Assembly: GCA_947448025.1 (NCBI GenBank)
Contig: CANFLV010000007.1
Coordinates: forward strand, 82,627-146,626
From: Oxalobacteraceae bacterium
GTDB lineage: Bacteria; Pseudomonadota; Gammaproteobacteria; Burkholderiales; Burkholderiaceae_D
DNA length: 64,000 bases
Direction: 5' to 3'
Made by a program: the position numbers and the translations under genes. The notes beneath the pieces are model-generated. The model searched no databases. It saw nothing but the letters and a program-made list of their open reading frames with translations, and was not told the origin of the DNA. Numbering within the stretch: position 1 is the stretch's first letter; each line of letters opens with the position of its first letter. This document shows positions 41,716-56,249 of this stretch, piece after piece.

Positions 41716-42975
41716 ATGACGATGTATCAACATATTAAAGTGCCCGCCGAAGGCCAGAAAATTACAGTCAATGCGGATTATTCGCTGACTGTTCCGGATT
41801 GCCCGATTATTCCTTATATCGAAGGTGATGGCACGGGTGTTGATATCAGCCCGGTCATGATGAAAGTGGTCGATGCTGCGGTGGCCAAAGCCTATGGCGG
41901 CAAGCGCAAGATCCACTGGATGGAAATTTATGCCGGCGAAAAGTCGACCATGGTATATGGTCCTGACGTCTGGTTGCCTGCAGAGACGCTCGAGGCACTG
42001 AAGGACTACGTCGTGTCCATCAAAGGCCCCTTGACGACGCCAGTTGGCGGCGGTATCCGGTCGCTCAACGTGGCATTGCGTCAGGAACTCGACCTGTACG
42101 TCTGCCTGCGCCCGGTGCGCTATTTCAAGGGCGTGCCGTCGCCTGTGCGCGAGCCGGAAAAGACGAATATGGTGATCTTCCGCGAAAATTCAGAAGATAT
42201 CTATGCCGGTATCGAATGGCAGGAAGGCTCCGACGGCGCCAAGAAATTGATCAATTTCCTGATCAATGAAATGGGCGTCAAGAAAATCCGTTTTCCTGAC
42301 ACATCCGGCATCGGCGTCAAACCGGTCTCACGCGAAGGTACCGAGCGACTGGTGCGCAAGGCGATCCAGTATGCGATCGACAATGAGAAGCCTTCAGTGA
42401 CTATTGTTCATAAGGGCAATATCATGAAGTACACCGAAGGCGGCTTCCGTGACTGGGCCTATGGCCTGGCGCAAAAGGAATTCGGCGCGCAACTGATCGA
42501 TGGCGGACCATGGTGCAAATTCAAGAACCCGAAAACAGGTCGCGACATCGTCATCAAAGACTCAATTGCTGATGCTTTCTTGCAACAAATTCTCTTGCGT
42601 CCCGCTGAATACAGCGTCATTGCCACCTTGAACTTGAACGGTGATTACATCTCCGACGCCTTGGCAGCGCAGGTTGGTGGCATCGGGATTGCGCCAGGTG
42701 CGAACCTGTCGGATTCGATTGCGATGTTCGAGGCGACGCACGGTACAGCCCCGAAATACGCCGGCAAGGATTATGTCAATCCGGGCTCCCTGATCCTGTC
42801 AGCGGAAATGATGTTGCGCCACATGGGCTGGCTCGAAGCGGCCGACCTGATCATCAGCGCCACTGAAAAAGCCATCACCGTCAAGAAGGTCACTTACGAC
42901 TTCGCGCGTTTGATGGAAGGCGCGACCCAGGTTTCTTGTTCGGGCTTTGGCGATGTCATGATCGAAAATATGTAA
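41716..42975 (+). CDS. icd: NADP-dependent isocitrate dehydrogenase
   Basis: [62 protein letters not shown]; start at ATG 41716. Confidence 0.96.
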   Translation: MTMYQHIKVPAEGQKITVNADYSLTVPDCPIIPYIEGDGTGVDISPVMMKVVDAAVAKAYGGKRKIHWMEIYAGEKSTMVYGPDVWLPAETLEALKDYVVSIKGPLTTPVGGGIRSLNVALRQELDLYVCLRPVRYFKGVPSPVREPEKTNMVIFRENSEDIYAGIEWQEGSDGAKKLINFLINEMGVKKIRFPDTSGIGVKPVSREGTERLVRKAIQYAIDNEKPSVTIVHKGNIMKYTEGGFRDWAYGLAQKEFGAQLIDGGPWCKFKNPKTGRDIVIKDSIADAFLQQILLRPAEYSVIATLNLNGDYISDALAAQVGGIGIAPGANLSDSIAMFEATHGTAPKYAGKDYVNPGSLILSAEMMLRHMGWLEAADLIISATEKAITVKKVTYDFARLMEGATQVSCSGFGDVMIENM

Positions 42976-43019
42976 CTTGTGGTTGGTGACTTTGCATGTG
43001 CTTGCAAAGTCGAGCAAGG

Positions 43020-43044
43020 AAAAGCCGGAGACGATCCGGCTTTT
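43020..43044 (+). terminator. Intrinsic terminator of icd
   Basis: AAAAGCCGG-agacgat-CCGGCTTTT. Confidence 0.75.
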
Positions 43045-43088
43045 CGCATTTTTCGAAGCGGAGAAATTGCACGTGGCTCATCAGGACG

Positions 43089-43120
43089 AAAAAAAACCTC
43101 GTATGAAACGAGGTCTTTTA
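43089..43120 (-). terminator. Intrinsic terminator of csp
   Basis: Minus strand AAAAGACCTCG-tttcata-CGAGGTTTTTTTT. Confidence 0.8.
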
Positions 43121-43140
43121 AAAGCCATAACCGGTGAAGA

Positions 43141-43347
43141 TTATTGTGGGCTTTGGATGTTTGAAGCTTGCTTGCCTTTAGGGCCTTGCGTGACTTCGAA
43201 CTGGACTTTTTGACCTTCTTTGAGGGTCTTGAAGCCGTTCATCTGGATTGCGGAGAAGTGCGCGAACAAATCTTCGCCGCCGTCATCCGGTGTAATGAAG
43301 CCGAAACCCTTGGAATCGTTGAACCACTTGACTGTACCTGTTGCCAT
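43141..43347 (-). CDS. CspA-family cold-shock protein
   Basis: [68 protein letters not shown]. Confidence 0.96.
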   Translation of the reverse strand: MATGTVKWFNDSKGFGFITPDDGGEDLFAHFSAIQMNGFKTLKEGQKVQFEVTQGPKGKQASNIQSPQ

Positions 43348-43608
43348 AAAAGCGTCTTTCGAAGAATGACTAATCACACGAGCCGTAAAAGCAAGAAGGC
43401 TCGTGAAACGATGCCCCTCCTAAAACTTGCCCACTTCATATTGACATGTACTCAATCAACCACTTGTCAATATGGCTCATTGTTCCCGCAAAAATTTGTA
43501 AAGTCAAGATTAAATGTAAAGGCATTGCAACAATATTTTGAGCCCCGGAAACGGGTAACACTTGATTTGAAAGATTTGAGCGCCATCTGCGTACTGTCAA
43601 TAAAGCGC

Positions 43609-43637
43609 GTAATATCTATCTAAATTGGGAATGTCAA
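43609..43637 (-). promoter_or_regulatory. Putative sigma70 promoter reading toward csp
   Basis: Minus strand TTGACA - 17 nt - TATTAC, about 260 nt upstream of the csp start. Confidence 0.4.
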
Positions 43638-43684
43638 TTACACCCGCGCATTGCGCATTGAGTCGGACGCATTAGAATAGACGT

Positions 43685-43993
43685 ATGGCAACTAAGCACG
43701 AAAACGGTACTCTGGCTGTAAGGGAAGAGCAGAAGCTCAAGCCCCCGCCTATGTATCAGGTATTTTTACTGAATGACGATTACACGCCGATGGAATTCGT
43801 CGTTGCTGTCATTCAGGAATATTTCAACAAGGATCGGGAGTCTGCGACACAGATCATGCTCAAGGTTCATCGCGATGGCAAAGGAATGTGCGGCGTTTAT
43901 CCCAAGGATATTGCGTCCACTAAAGTAGATCTTGTTTTAACCCATGCCGGCAAGGCGGGGCACCCGCTTCAGTGCATGATGGAGGAAGTATGA
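43685..43993 (+). CDS. clpS: ClpS adaptor
   Basis: 102 aa; [42 protein letters not shown]. Confidence 0.96.
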   Translation: MATKHENGTLAVREEQKLKPPPMYQVFLLNDDYTPMEFVVAVIQEYFNKDRESATQIMLKVHRDGKGMCGVYPKDIASTKVDLVLTHAGKAGHPLQCMMEEV

Positions 43994-46293
43994 TTGCGCA
44001 GGAATTAGAGGTTAGCTTACACATGGCGTTTGTCGAAGCCCGGCAAGCCCGTCACGAATTCATTACCGTCGAGCATTTACTGCTGGCACTGCTGGACAAT
44101 CCGTCGGCTGCCGAGGTTATGCGAGCGTGTGCGGTCAATATTGATGATTTGCGCAAGACTTTGAGCAATTTTGTCAGTGACAACACGCCGACCGTACCCG
44201 GAACCAGTGAAGTCGATACACAGCCTACGCTGGGTTTCCAGCGCGTGATCCAGCGCGCGATCATGCATGTTCAGTCCGCTTCCAATGGCAAGAAGGAAGT
44301 TACGGGCGCAAATGTGCTGGTAGCGATTTTTGGCGAGAAAGATTCGCACGCTGTTTATTACCTGCATCAGCAGGGCGTAACCCGGCTCGACGTCGTCAAT
44401 TTCATTTCGCATGGCGTACGCAAGGATCAGCAGCCGGAGTCGCAGAAATCAGCGGATGGTCCCGAAGACGGCCAGGCCGAAGGTCAGCAAAAAGAAAGTC
44501 CGCTTGACCAGTTCACACAGAATCTGAACAAGATGGCTGCCGAAGGCAAGATCGACCCCTTGATCGGTCGTGATGCTGAAGTCGAGCGCGTGATCCAGAC
44601 CCTGTGCCGTCGCCGCAAGAATAATCCCCTGCTCGTTGGTGAAGCCGGCGTGGGCAAAACGGCCATCGCCGAAGGCCTCGCCTGGCGCATCACGCAGGGT
44701 GATGTCCCGGACATCCTCGCCAATTCCGTCGTGTTTTCACTCGACATGGGCGCATTGTTGGCTGGTACAAAATATCGTGGTGACTTTGAGCAGCGCTTGA
44801 AATCGGTCCTGAAGCAGTTGAAGGACAATCCGAACGGCGTCTTGTTCATCGATGAAATCCATACGATCATCGGTGCCGGCTCGGCCTCGGGCGGCACGCT
44901 CGATGCGTCGAACCTGCTCAAGCCTGCATTGGCCAGCGGTCAACTCAAATGCATCGGTGCGACGACTTTCACAGAATACCGCGGCGTGTTTGAAAAAGAC
45001 CATGCTCTCGCGCGTCGTTTCCAGAAAATTGATGTCAATGAGCCGACCGTCGAACAAACCGTGCAAATCCTGCGCGGCTTGAAGTCGCGCTTTGAAGAGC
45101 ACCATGGGGTTAAATATTCAGCCTCTGCATTGACTTCGGCAGCCGAGCTGGCAGCGCGTTTCATCAACGACCGCCATTTGCCGGACAAGGCCATCGACGT
45201 CATCGACGAAGCGGGCGCGGCGCAACGTATCCTGCCGAAATCGAAGCAGAAAAAGACCATCGGCAAATCCGATATCGAGGACATCATTGCCAAGATCGCG
45301 CGCATCCCGGCGCAGACGGTCAATCAGGATGATCGCAGCAAGCTGCAGACTATAGACCGCGATTTGCGCAATGTCGTTTTTGGCCAGGATCCTGCGATTG
45401 AAGCGCTGGCGTCGGCCATCAAAATGGCACGCGCCGGACTGGGCAAGACCGACAAGCCGATTGGCTCCTTCCTGTTCTCAGGTCCGACGGGTGTCGGCAA
45501 GACCGAGGTCGCCAAGCAGCTGGCCTTCATCATGGGCATCGACCTGATTCGTTTCGACATGTCGGAATACATGGAACGTCATGCGGTCAGCCGCATGATC
45601 GGCGCGCCTCCGGGTTATGTCGGTTTCGACCAGGGAGGATTACTGACCGAAGCGATCACGAAAAAGCCGCATGCCGTGCTGCTGCTCGATGAAATTGAAA
45701 AAGCCCATCCGGACATTTTCAATATCCTCCTGCAAGTCATGGATCATGGCACGCTGACGGACAATAACGGACGCAAGGCCGACTTCCGTAACGTGATCAT
45801 CATCATGACCACGAATGCGGGCGCGGAGAGCTTGCAGAAGCGTTCGATCGGCTTCACCGACAAGAAGGAAGCCGGCGACGAGATGGCCGATATCAAGCGG
45901 ATGTTTACGCCGGAGTTCCGTAACCGGCTTGACGCCATCATCAGCTTCCGTGCGCTCGATGAAGACGTGATCTTGCGCGTGGTCGATAAATTCCTGATGC
46001 AGCTCGAAGAGCAATTGCATGAGAAAAAAGTCGAAGCGGTCTTCACTGATAATCTGCGCAAATTCCTGGCGCGCAAAGGCTTCGATCCGCTCATGGGCGC
46101 GCGGCCAATGTCACGCCTGATCCAGGACATGATCCGCAAGGCGCTGGCAGATGAACTCTTGTTCGGCAAGCTCGTGACCGGCGGTCGTGTCACGGTCGAT
46201 CTCGATGAGAAAGAGCTGATCAAGCTGGATTTCAGCGAGGGCGATGTACCGCCAGCGCCGGCTGCGCCGCAGGAAACGGTGGAAGTCGAATAA
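43990..46293 (+). CDS. clpA: ATP-dependent Clp protease ATP-binding subunit ClpA
   Basis: [69 protein letters not shown] overlap with clpS. Confidence 0.97.
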   Translation: MIAQELEVSLHMAFVEARQARHEFITVEHLLLALLDNPSAAEVMRACAVNIDDLRKTLSNFVSDNTPTVPGTSEVDTQPTLGFQRVIQRAIMHVQSASNGKKEVTGANVLVAIFGEKDSHAVYYLHQQGVTRLDVVNFISHGVRKDQQPESQKSADGPEDGQAEGQQKESPLDQFTQNLNKMAAEGKIDPLIGRDAEVERVIQTLCRRRKNNPLLVGEAGVGKTAIAEGLAWRITQGDVPDILANSVVFSLDMGALLAGTKYRGDFEQRLKSVLKQLKDNPNGVLFIDEIHTIIGAGSASGGTLDASNLLKPALASGQLKCIGATTFTEYRGVFEKDHALARRFQKIDVNEPTVEQTVQILRGLKSRFEEHHGVKYSASALTSAAELAARFINDRHLPDKAIDVIDEAGAAQRILPKSKQKKTIGKSDIEDIIAKIARIPAQTVNQDDRSKLQTIDRDLRNVVFGQDPAIEALASAIKMARAGLGKTDKPIGSFLFSGPTGVGKTEVAKQLAFIMGIDLIRFDMSEYMERHAVSRMIGAPPGYVGFDQGGLLTEAITKKPHAVLLLDEIEKAHPDIFNILLQVMDHGTLTDNNGRKADFRNVIIIMTTNAGAESLQKRSIGFTDKKEAGDEMADIKRMFTPEFRNRLDAIISFRALDEDVILRVVDKFLMQLEEQLHEKKVEAVFTDNLRKFLARKGFDPLMGARPMSRLIQDMIRKALADELLFGKLVTGGRVTVDLDEKELIKLDFSEGDVPPAPAAPQETVEVE

Positions 46294-46311
46294 GCGTAGG
46301 TAGCAGGACAT

Positions 46312-46344
46312 AAAAAAACCGGACCAAACAGTCCGGTTTTTTTT
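46312..46344. terminator. Intrinsic terminator between clpA and the convergent aldo/keto reductase
   Basis: AAAAAAACCGGAC-caaaca-GTCCGGTTTTTTTT. Confidence 0.88.
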
Positions 46345-46360
46345 GTCCCTCAATTTCGCA

Positions 46361-47401
46361 TTACTGTCCGGGATTCGTCAACACTGCATGAATCCGGTTT
46401 ACGCCCGCAATGACTTCATCCGACAGCGTCACCGAATACGCATCAATATTTTCCTTGAGCTGATCAAGTCGCGTCGCACCGATAATCGTCGAGGCCACGA
46501 ACCAGCGTGAGTAACACCAGGCCAGCGCCAATTGTGTCGGCGTGAGGCCATTTTCTTCCGCCAGTGCCGCATATTGCTTGGCTGCTTCAACGACGGCAGG
46601 GCGCAGATAGCGCGGGCTCCATGAGGGCGGGAACAAGGTCAGGCGGCCATCCGCATTTGGGTCGCGCAGATACTTGCCTGTCAGCTGACCGAAGGCGAGC
46701 GGGCTGTAGGCGAGCAAGCCGACGTTTTCACGGAAGCAGACTTCATCGAGCGAGGTCTCAAAGCAGCGATTGGCCAGGTGGTAGCAATTCTGGATCGAGA
46801 CGATGCGCGGCAAACCATGCGCTTCCGATTGCTTGATGAATTCCGCGACGCCCCAGGAGCTTTCATTGGATACGCCAATGTGGCGGATCTTGCCTTCTTT
46901 GACCAAGTCGCCCAATGCCGCGAGGGTTTCTTCGATCGGCACAGCCGTGCGTTCAAGTTCAGGATTGAAGGAAGTCTGGCCGAAAATCGGCACATTGCGA
47001 CTGGGCCAGTGCAGCTGGTACAGGTCGATATAATCAGTTTGCAGGCGCTGCAGGCTGGTCTCGATGGCGGCCTTGATGTTGACCGGGTTCAGGTCATTCT
47101 GGCCTGCACGGATCCAGTCCATGCGCGATGGGCCGGCGATTTTCGTCGCCAGTATGATGTCGCTGCGCTTGCCGGATTTTTTCAGCCAGCTGCCGATATG
47201 GCGTTCGGTGGTACCTTGCGTTGCCGCTTTTGGCATGACCGGATACATTTCGGCGGTATCGATAAAATTGATACCGCGTTCGAGCGCGTAATCGAGCTGG
47301 CTATGCGCATCGGCCTCGCTGTTTTGCTCGCCAAAGGTCATGGTGCCGAGGCATACCGCGCTGACCATCAGGTCGCTGGAGCCGAGAGTGTTTTTTTTCA
47401 T
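46361..47401 (-). CDS. tas: Aldo/keto reductase (Tas-like)
   Basis: 346 aa; LGTMTFGEQNSEADAHSQLDYALERGINFIDTAEMYPV; HIGVSNESSWGVAEF. Confidence 0.9.
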   Translation of the reverse strand: MKKNTLGSSDLMVSAVCLGTMTFGEQNSEADAHSQLDYALERGINFIDTAEMYPVMPKAATQGTTERHIGSWLKKSGKRSDIILATKIAGPSRMDWIRAGQNDLNPVNIKAAIETSLQRLQTDYIDLYQLHWPSRNVPIFGQTSFNPELERTAVPIEETLAALGDLVKEGKIRHIGVSNESSWGVAEFIKQSEAHGLPRIVSIQNCYHLANRCFETSLDEVCFRENVGLLAYSPLAFGQLTGKYLRDPNADGRLTLFPPSWSPRYLRPAVVEAAKQYAALAEENGLTPTQLALAWCYSRWFVASTIIGATRLDQLKENIDAYSVTLSDEVIAGVNRIHAVLTNPGQ

Positions 47402-47437
47402 GGAGTCCCGATGGATTTAAATTGACGAAACAGCACT

Positions 47438-48481
47438 TTAACGCGATTTGCGCAAGGTTGCAGCACACTCCCGGATCAGTGCCGGCCCGCGATAAATCAA
47501 GCCGCTGTAGAGCTGTACCAGGGACGCCCCGGCATCGATCTTGGCTTGGGCATCGTCGCCCGAGAGGATGCCGCCTACACCAATGATGGGCAGCGCGTCG
47601 CCGAGCTCGCGCTTGAGCGCGCGGATGACGATGTTGGACGCGGCGAACACCGGCGCGCCCGACAGGCCGCCGGCTTCCTCTGCATGTGCCAAACCGCTTA
47701 CCGCTTCGCGCGAGATCGTCGTATTGGTCGCGATCACGCCATCGATTTTATGTCGCAGCAAAGCGCCAGCGACGTTGCGTACCTGATCGATATCGAGGTC
47801 GGGTGCAATCTTCAGGGCGATCGGCACATACCGTTTATGCTGGTCTGCCAGGCGCTGCTGCGCATCTTTCAGTGCGGCCAGCAGGGCGTCGAGTTCGGAG
47901 GCGTCTTGCAGCTGGCGTAAATTCTTGGTGTTGGGCGAAGAAATATTGACAGTCACGTAGCTGGCGTAGGGGTAGACCTTCGCCAGGCAATGCAGGTAAT
48001 CGTCAGCGGCGCGTTCAATTGGCGTATCGGCGTTCTTGCCGATGTTCAGCCCGAGTACGCCTTGCTTCTCCTGATAAAAGCGTGAGGCTTCAACGTTCGC
48101 CACGAAGGTTTCGACGCCGCCATTATTGAAGCCCATGCGATTGATGATCGCCTGCGCTGCTGGCAGACGAAACATGCGCGGTTTCGGATTGCCCGGCTGC
48201 GCGCGCGGCGTAACAGTGCCGATCTCAATCGAGCCAAAGCCGAGCGCGGCCAGGCCATCGATATAGGCGCCATCCTTGTCCAGACCGGCGGCGAGGCCGA
48301 CTGGGTTCGGAAAGCGGATGCCCATGACGGTGCGCGGGTCTTCGGCCGGGCGCGACAGGATCTTCGTCAGGCCGAGCCGGGCGGATTTTTGCAGGGCGGG
48401 TAGCGCCAGATTATGGGCTTTTTCGGCGTCCATCGAGAACAGCAGCGGACGCGCCAGTGCGTAAAGAAATTTATCGATCAT
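47438..48481 (-). CDS. pyrD: Dihydroorotate dehydrogenase (quinone)
   Basis: 347 aa; [48 protein letters not shown]. Confidence 0.96.
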   Translation of the reverse strand: MIDKFLYALARPLLFSMDAEKAHNLALPALQKSARLGLTKILSRPAEDPRTVMGIRFPNPVGLAAGLDKDGAYIDGLAALGFGSIEIGTVTPRAQPGNPKPRMFRLPAAQAIINRMGFNNGGVETFVANVEASRFYQEKQGVLGLNIGKNADTPIERAADDYLHCLAKVYPYASYVTVNISSPNTKNLRQLQDASELDALLAALKDAQQRLADQHKRYVPIALKIAPDLDIDQVRNVAGALLRHKIDGVIATNTTISREAVSGLAHAEEAGGLSGAPVFAASNIVIRALKRELGDALPIIGVGGILSGDDAQAKIDAGASLVQLYSGLIYRGPALIRECAATLRKSR

Positions 48482-48602
48482 CGGGGGTGCTTAAAAAAGG
48501 AGACTCAGCACCTCGGCAGAACTCTCGAGGCACAAAAGGCCGGTCGTTAACATTACGCTGCGCACGACGGCGTCGGCGCGGCATGATTTTACCGTGCCGG
48601 CT

Positions 48603-49331
48603 TCAATCCGGGAGGATTTCCCATTGTTCGTTACGCAATGCTTCGATCGGGCGGAAATTGATTTTATAGGCCATCTTGGCGCTCTCGGCGATCCAGTATC
48701 CCAGATAGATGTAGGGCATGTCGAGTTGACGCGCCTCGTTGATTTGCCACATGACGTTGTAAGTGCCGAAGGACGCGCCGGCAATATCCGGATCGTAAAA
48801 CGTGTACACCGATGACAGGCCATCGTCGAGCACATCGATGATGCTGACCATGCGCAGTGCATTGTCGGGCGCGCGAAACTCGACCAGCCGGGTATTGACC
48901 TTGCTTTGCAGGAGAAATTGCGCATATTGGTCGCGGCTGTCCTGATCCATGCCACCACCTGCATGACGCGTGGATTGATAGCGCAGATACAGCTCGTAAT
49001 GCTCGGCGACGTAAGTCAGCTTGGTCACGCACACGACGAGGTCACTGTGCTTCTGCCAGGCGCGCCGTTGACTGCGTGTGGGGGCAAACTCGGCCGTGCG
49101 AACGCGCACCGGCGTGCACGCCTGACAGCCATCGCAGTAAGGCCGGTAGGTAAAGATGCCGCTACGGCGAAAGCCTTTTCTGACCAGTCCGGAATAGACA
49201 TCGGCATTGATCAGATGCGAGGGTGTGGCGACTTGCGAGCGCGCCTGGCGTTCGTCAATATAGCTGCAAGGGTAGGGCGCCGTTGCATAGTACTGCAGCG
49301 TCGATAGCGGAAGATCTTTAAGCAGGGTCAT
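48603..49331 (-). CDS. bpt: Leucyl/arginyl-tRNA--protein transferase family (Bpt/ATE)
   Basis: [58 protein letters not shown]. Confidence 0.92.
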   Translation of the reverse strand: MTLLKDLPLSTLQYYATAPYPCSYIDERQARSQVATPSHLINADVYSGLVRKGFRRSGIFTYRPYCDGCQACTPVRVRTAEFAPTRSQRRAWQKHSDLVVCVTKLTYVAEHYELYLRYQSTRHAGGGMDQDSRDQYAQFLLQSKVNTRLVEFRAPDNALRMVSIIDVLDDGLSSVYTFYDPDIAGASFGTYNVMWQINEARQLDMPYIYLGYWIAESAKMAYKINFRPIEALRNEQWEILPD

Positions 49332-49409
49332 GCGCGTCCTGAACGGAATCAAGCTTCATGGTGTTAATTTACACGTGTAGCGGCGCCTTGCCGCGGTCTT
49401 TTTTGAAAA

Positions 49410-50135
49410 TCATGCAAATATTTCCAGCACTTTCCATTCACGAATTTGCGCCGCTGTTGTCGCCAATGCGAGATGGTCGATAAATGCGCTGCGCGTGATC
49501 GGCGCCGCGCCCAAGGATGCCAGATGGCCGGTCTCTTGCTGGCAATCGATCATGCGTACGCCATGGTGTCGCAGGAAGTGAACCAGATACGCCAGCGCGA
49601 TCTTGGAGGCGTCGGTGACTCGCGCAAACATCGATTCACCATAAAACATCTGGCCGATGCACACGCCATAAGCGCCACCGACGAGCTCGCCGTCGAGCCA
49701 GACTTCGCAAGAGTGCGCATAACCCTGACGATACAAGCCGCTGTAGCCAGCAATAATGTCGTCGGAGATCCACGTGCCGGCGCCATCCCGACGCGGCGCA
49801 GCGCAGGCGCGCATGACTGCTTCAAACGCCGTGTCGAAGCGCACAGTCCAGCGGCCATCGTCGCGCATGCTGCGCTCGACCTTCTTGAGGGTTTTCTTGA
49901 GGCTGGCGGAGATGACGAAGCGGTCGGTACACAGCACCATGCGCGGATCGGTGCTCCACCATAAAATTGGCTGCCCTTCGGAGAACCACGGGAAGATGCC
50001 CAAGCGATAAGCCTGCAGCAAACGTGCCGGTGACAAGTCGGCACCTGCTGCCAGTAAGCCCGCAGCACCTTGGGCTTCCGTTAATGCCTGCGACACGTCG
50101 GGAAAGGGCGTGTCGCTGTCTAGCCAGCGTATCAA
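49410..50135 (-). CDS. aat: Leucyl/phenylalanyl-tRNA--protein transferase
   Basis: 241 aa; [65 protein letters not shown]. Confidence 0.96.
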   Translation of the reverse strand: MIRWLDSDTPFPDVSQALTEAQGAAGLLAAGADLSPARLLQAYRLGIFPWFSEGQPILWWSTDPRMVLCTDRFVISASLKKTLKKVERSMRDDGRWTVRFDTAFEAVMRACAAPRRDGAGTWISDDIIAGYSGLYRQGYAHSCEVWLDGELVGGAYGVCIGQMFYGESMFARVTDASKIALAYLVHFLRHHGVRMIDCQQETGHLASLGAAPITRSAFIDHLALATTAAQIREWKVLEIFA

Positions 50136-50156
50136 GGTGGACTCACTGGTGAAGGT

Positions 50157-50729
50157 TTATGCGCTGGTGCGCATGGGCTTATGTATATCGTGCGCATGGA
50201 AACCGAAGCTGCCGCCCTCGCGGGTCTTCGCCAGGTCGGCGAAAAAATATTTCAACGTATGGCTCACGGTCGGAAAGGCGATGTCATCCCAGGGGATTTC
50301 TGCTTCGCTGAACATTTTTACTTCCAGGCTTTCAATGCCGGCCGCATAGTCGAGGTCCAGCAGCGTTGCACGATAAAACATATGCACCTGATGAACATGC
50401 GGAACGTTGAGCATGGAGAACAGGCCATGTAATTCGATTTTCGCGCCGGCTTCTTCTTCCGTTTCGCGTATTGCTGCATCGCTGGTGGTCTCATTGTTCT
50501 CCATGAAGCCAGCCGGCAGCGTCCAGTACCCGTGGCGCGGCTCGATGGCGCGCTTGCACAGCAGGATGCGGGTCTCGCCATCACCCTGCCAGACGGGGAT
50601 TGCACCGATCACCATTTTCGGATTCTGGTAATGGATCACGCCACAGTTTGCGCACACAAAACGCTCGCGCGTGTCGTCCTGCGGTATCAGTATCGAGATC
50701 GGGTGCGCACATTCGGAACAAAATTTCAT
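50157..50729 (-). CDS. NUDIX hydrolase with N-terminal zinc ribbon
   Basis: MKFCSECAHPISILIPQDDTRERFVCANCGVIHYQNPKMV; GFMENNETTSDAAIRETEEEAGA (Nudix box). Confidence 0.9.
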   Translation of the reverse strand: MKFCSECAHPISILIPQDDTRERFVCANCGVIHYQNPKMVIGAIPVWQGDGETRILLCKRAIEPRHGYWTLPAGFMENNETTSDAAIRETEEEAGAKIELHGLFSMLNVPHVHQVHMFYRATLLDLDYAAGIESLEVKMFSEAEIPWDDIAFPTVSHTLKYFFADLAKTREGGSFGFHAHDIHKPMRTSA

Positions 50730-50900
50730 AGAGGACAAAATAAATAGTGAAGGGGCACACACGGAAGCCATGCCAATGCGGCACTGGCTTTGCGGGTATC
50801 GATGCGACAAGAAAAGAGTGTATCACTGCAGGCGTTTTCATGAAGTCTCATGAAGTCGTTTGCACTATGTGGGGATACCATGTATATTCTGGCCTTCAGA

Positions 50901-50977
<77 letters not shown>

Positions 50978-51135
50978 AGTCTTATAGCATTAATCCAGCC
51001 CAACAATACCTCCTCTAAACGGGCACCGGAGCGCTGCATCAACGGGTTCTTTAACCGAATGGCATCTCAGGATGCTTGTCGTTGAATACTATTTCTACAA
51101 ATACGTTTATTTGAATCACGCCCTACAAGACGCAC

Positions 51136-52011
51136 ATGAATACTGCTGAGGCGAAAAAGATCCTCGAGACCGCGCTTTTATGCGCACACGAACCCTTATC
51201 GATCAGCGAACTGAAAAAACTGTTCGTTGATGATCGCGGCGGTGGTGAAGACGTCGGTGCCGATACAATCCGGCAAATGCTCGGCGAACTTCGCCTCGAT
51301 TGGGCGGACAAAGGCATTGAGGTCGTGAGTTTGTCGACCGGCTGGCGTTTTCAGAGCCGCCCCGAAATGAAAATGTACCTCGAACGCCTGAATCCGGAGA
51401 AACCGCCGAAGTATTCGCGGGCGACGCTGGAAACACTGGCGATCATCGCCTACCGGCAGCCGGTCACGCGTGGTGATATCGAAGAAATTCGTGGCGTGAC
51501 AGTGAACTCGCAAACGATCAAGATGCTCGAAGAGCGCGGCTGGATCGAAAGCATCGGCCAGCGTGACGTGCCGGGGCGGCCGAGCCTGTTTGCAACGACG
51601 AAGCAATTTCTCGACGACCTCGGACTGACAGCGCTGGACCAGTTACCGCCCTTGCAGCAAGTCGTCAAAGAAAATATGCCGCCAGGCGCACTGCTTGAAA
51701 TGGAGGCGCTTGAGGCGGAGATGGCAGCCAACCTTGATCAGGTCTCGATTGATTTTTCCGGGGCGCCAGCCACGGATGAAGATGTCGCGGATGCACAAGC
51801 GCAGCTGGCAGTTCCCGAGCATGACCTGGATGCCGCACACAGCGCATTCGCAGTACCGGCCGACAATCTGGGCAGTGACATGGTGATGAATGAGATTCAT
51901 GCCGGCCAGTCCAGTGATACAAACATTGTCGCCTTTAACCCTGAGCCAGTGGCCTTACCCGAAGCTGATGTGCCAGGTGAAGAGTCTAACCAAGAACCGA
52001 ATAATGACTGA
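51136..52011 (+). CDS. scpB: SMC-Scp complex subunit ScpB
   Basis: [68 protein letters not shown]. Confidence 0.93.
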   Translation: MNTAEAKKILETALLCAHEPLSISELKKLFVDDRGGGEDVGADTIRQMLGELRLDWADKGIEVVSLSTGWRFQSRPEMKMYLERLNPEKPPKYSRATLETLAIIAYRQPVTRGDIEEIRGVTVNSQTIKMLEERGWIESIGQRDVPGRPSLFATTKQFLDDLGLTALDQLPPLQQVVKENMPPGALLEMEALEAEMAANLDQVSIDFSGAPATDEDVADAQAQLAVPEHDLDAAHSAFAVPADNLGSDMVMNEIHAGQSSDTNIVAFNPEPVALPEADVPGEESNQEPNND

Positions 52012-53896
52012 ATCCAATCGTAACGAACCGTCGGATATCGCGCCCCCAGGCGTCACCGGTGATGCGCCCAAAGCGCCCAAGCGCGCCCCCCGCGCGAAAA
52101 AGCCTGCGGCTGCTGTCGTTGATATGACGGCAGCGACGGCTGCGACCACAGTTTCGGCTGCCGAGGAGGCGCCTGCGCCGAAGCGCGTAACTAAGCCGCG
52201 CGTGGCAAAACCGCGTGTAGCCAAGGCAGACAAGGCTGCTGCCGATGGCGTCGCTGTAGTCGATGCGCCAGCCGCTGTCGCAGTCGACGCGAATGCCACA
52301 GCGGCCGCCGCTGAAGCGCCTGCTGCCGAAGCCAAGCCCGCCAAGCGTGGTGTGCGTGGTCCGCGATCCTTGCGTCGTGCGCGTACTTCCCCGCGTCCGG
52401 TGGAGTCAGATAAAGTTGAAGGCGCCATTGCGCTTGCCGATGCTGGTGCTGCACAGCCTGTCGCCGGTGACACGCCTTCCGCGCCGCGCCAGGAGCGTGG
52501 TCCGCGGCCTGAAGGTCAGCGTAATACGCGTCCTGGTCAAGAGCGATCCGCTCAGGGTCGGCCGGAGCAAAAGCGCGGTAAGCCAAATAACTCGGGCAAG
52601 CCCGCTGCCGGACGTGGTCCTGCGCGTGCCGGCACGGCAGATGATGCGTTTTCGTTTGTGACCTCCGACGAGTTTGATAAATTGGCGAATGCTGACGAAG
52701 CCGGCGCGAATGGTCGCCGTCAGCCTGAAAAGAATGTCCGTCGCGATTTGACCGCTGACGACGATGCGCCGAAATTGCACAAAGTCTTGGCGGAAGTCGG
52801 CCTGGGCTCGCGTCGCGACATGGAGGACCTGATTATTTCCGGTCGCGTGTCCGTCAATGGTGAGCCGGCCCATATTGGCCAGCGCATTCTCGACACCGAT
52901 GTGGTGCGTATCAACGGCAAGATCATTCAGCGCCGCGTGAGCAAACGCCCGCCACGGGTCTTGGTCTATCATAAGCCTGCCGGTGAAATCGTCAGTACTG
53001 ACGATCCTGAAGGCCGTCCATCCGTGTTCGAGCGTTTGCCGAACATGAAGGCTGGCAAATGGCTGGCCGTTGGCCGACTCGACTTCAATACGGAAGGCTT
53101 GCTGCTGTTTACAACCTCCGGTGATTTGGCAAACCGGCTCATGCATCCACGCTATGGCATCGATCGTGAATATGCCGTACGGACTTTGGGTGAGCTCGAA
53201 GAAGGCATGCGCCAGAAATTACTTGCTGGCGTAGAGCTCGAAGACGGCCTGGCGCAATTTTCGAAAATTGCCGACGGTGGTGGCGAAGGTATCAATAAAT
53301 GGTATCGCGTCGTGATCGGTGAAGGCCGCAATCGCGAAGTGCGCCGCATGTTTGAAGCGGTCGGTCTGACGGTGTCGCGCCTGATTCGTACGCGTTACGG
53401 TGCCTTGACCTTGCCGCGTGGCCTCAAGCGTGGTCGCTGGGAAGAAATGGACGAGCATGCCGTGCGGGACTTGCTGAGCATGAACGGTCTGGACAAACCG
53501 GAGCCGCGTGAAGGTGGCAAAGGCCGTGGCGATCGCCAAGGCGGTCCGGAGCGTGGCAATAGTATTTATGACAAGCCTCCACGTAGCGGTCCGGTTCGCG
53601 GCAATGGCCAAGGACAAGAGCAGGGGCGTGGTCAGCCGCGGGGTAATTCGCAGGGCCAAGCTCAGGGCCAGGGCCAGTCGCGCAGTCGCCAGCCAGATCC
53701 GATGCAAACCGCGCTCGGCTATCCGGGCATGGGGCAGCCACGCCGTAATCCGGGTGCGGGTCGCGGTGGTCCTGGCGGGACTGGACGTAGCGGTCAGGGC
53801 GGTCAGGGTGGTTATGGCGGCGGTCAAGGCGGCAATGGAAACGGCAATGGCAATGGCGGCGGTGGCCAGGGAATGCCAAGGCGACGTCCGCGTTAA
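52004..53896 (+). CDS. rluB: RluB-type 23S rRNA pseudouridine synthase with long low-complexity N- and C-terminal extensions
   Basis: Core [26 protein letters not shown]...[26 protein letters not shown]...[26 protein letters not shown]. Start set to ATG 52004, overlapping scpB by 8 nt. Confidence 0.92.
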   Translation: MTESNRNEPSDIAPPGVTGDAPKAPKRAPRAKKPAAAVVDMTAATAATTVSAAEEAPAPKRVTKPRVAKPRVAKADKAAADGVAVVDAPAAVAVDANATAAAAEAPAAEAKPAKRGVRGPRSLRRARTSPRPVESDKVEGAIALADAGAAQPVAGDTPSAPRQERGPRPEGQRNTRPGQERSAQGRPEQKRGKPNNSGKPAAGRGPARAGTADDAFSFVTSDEFDKLANADEAGANGRRQPEKNVRRDLTADDDAPKLHKVLAEVGLGSRRDMEDLIISGRVSVNGEPAHIGQRILDTDVVRINGKIIQRRVSKRPPRVLVYHKPAGEIVSTDDPEGRPSVFERLPNMKAGKWLAVGRLDFNTEGLLLFTTSGDLANRLMHPRYGIDREYAVRTLGELEEGMRQKLLAGVELEDGLAQFSKIADGGGEGINKWYRVVIGEGRNREVRRMFEAVGLTVSRLIRTRYGALTLPRGLKRGRWEEMDEHAVRDLLSMNGLDKPEPREGGKGRGDRQGGPERGNSIYDKPPRSGPVRGNGQGQEQGRGQPRGNSQGQAQGQGQSRSRQPDPMQTALGYPGMGQPRRNPGAGRGGPGGTGRSGQGGQGGYGGGQGGNGNGNGNGGGGQGMPRRRPR

Positions 53897-54063
53897 GCCA
53901 GTATCACTATTGTTGGCAAAGTTATCAAACGCCGGTCGCTGATCCGGCGTCGAAACTGCGTGATTGCGGCGCTTGAGGTAATCGTTTATACTTTCGCAGT
54001 TAACGAATAATGCAGCTAGCAGAATTTCCACAAGAAATCAGCAGCTTGCGTGAATAATAAGAA

Positions 54064-54089
54064 GATGGGCAGATGCCCATTTTTTTTTT
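54064..54089 (+). terminator. Intrinsic terminator between rluB and rimP
   Basis: ATGGGC-AGAT-GCCCAT followed by a run of T. Confidence 0.75.
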
Positions 54090-54150
54090 GTTAAACAGTT
54101 TGCTGCATTGCTTTTGGGCTTTGCAGGCGGGTTGAATTTCGGAGAGATGC

Positions 54151-56195
<2,045 letters not shown>

Positions 56196-56249
56196 ATGTC
56201 GTGAAGCAGACGCTTCATGATCATCGTGCCACATAGAAAAGAGGACTGA

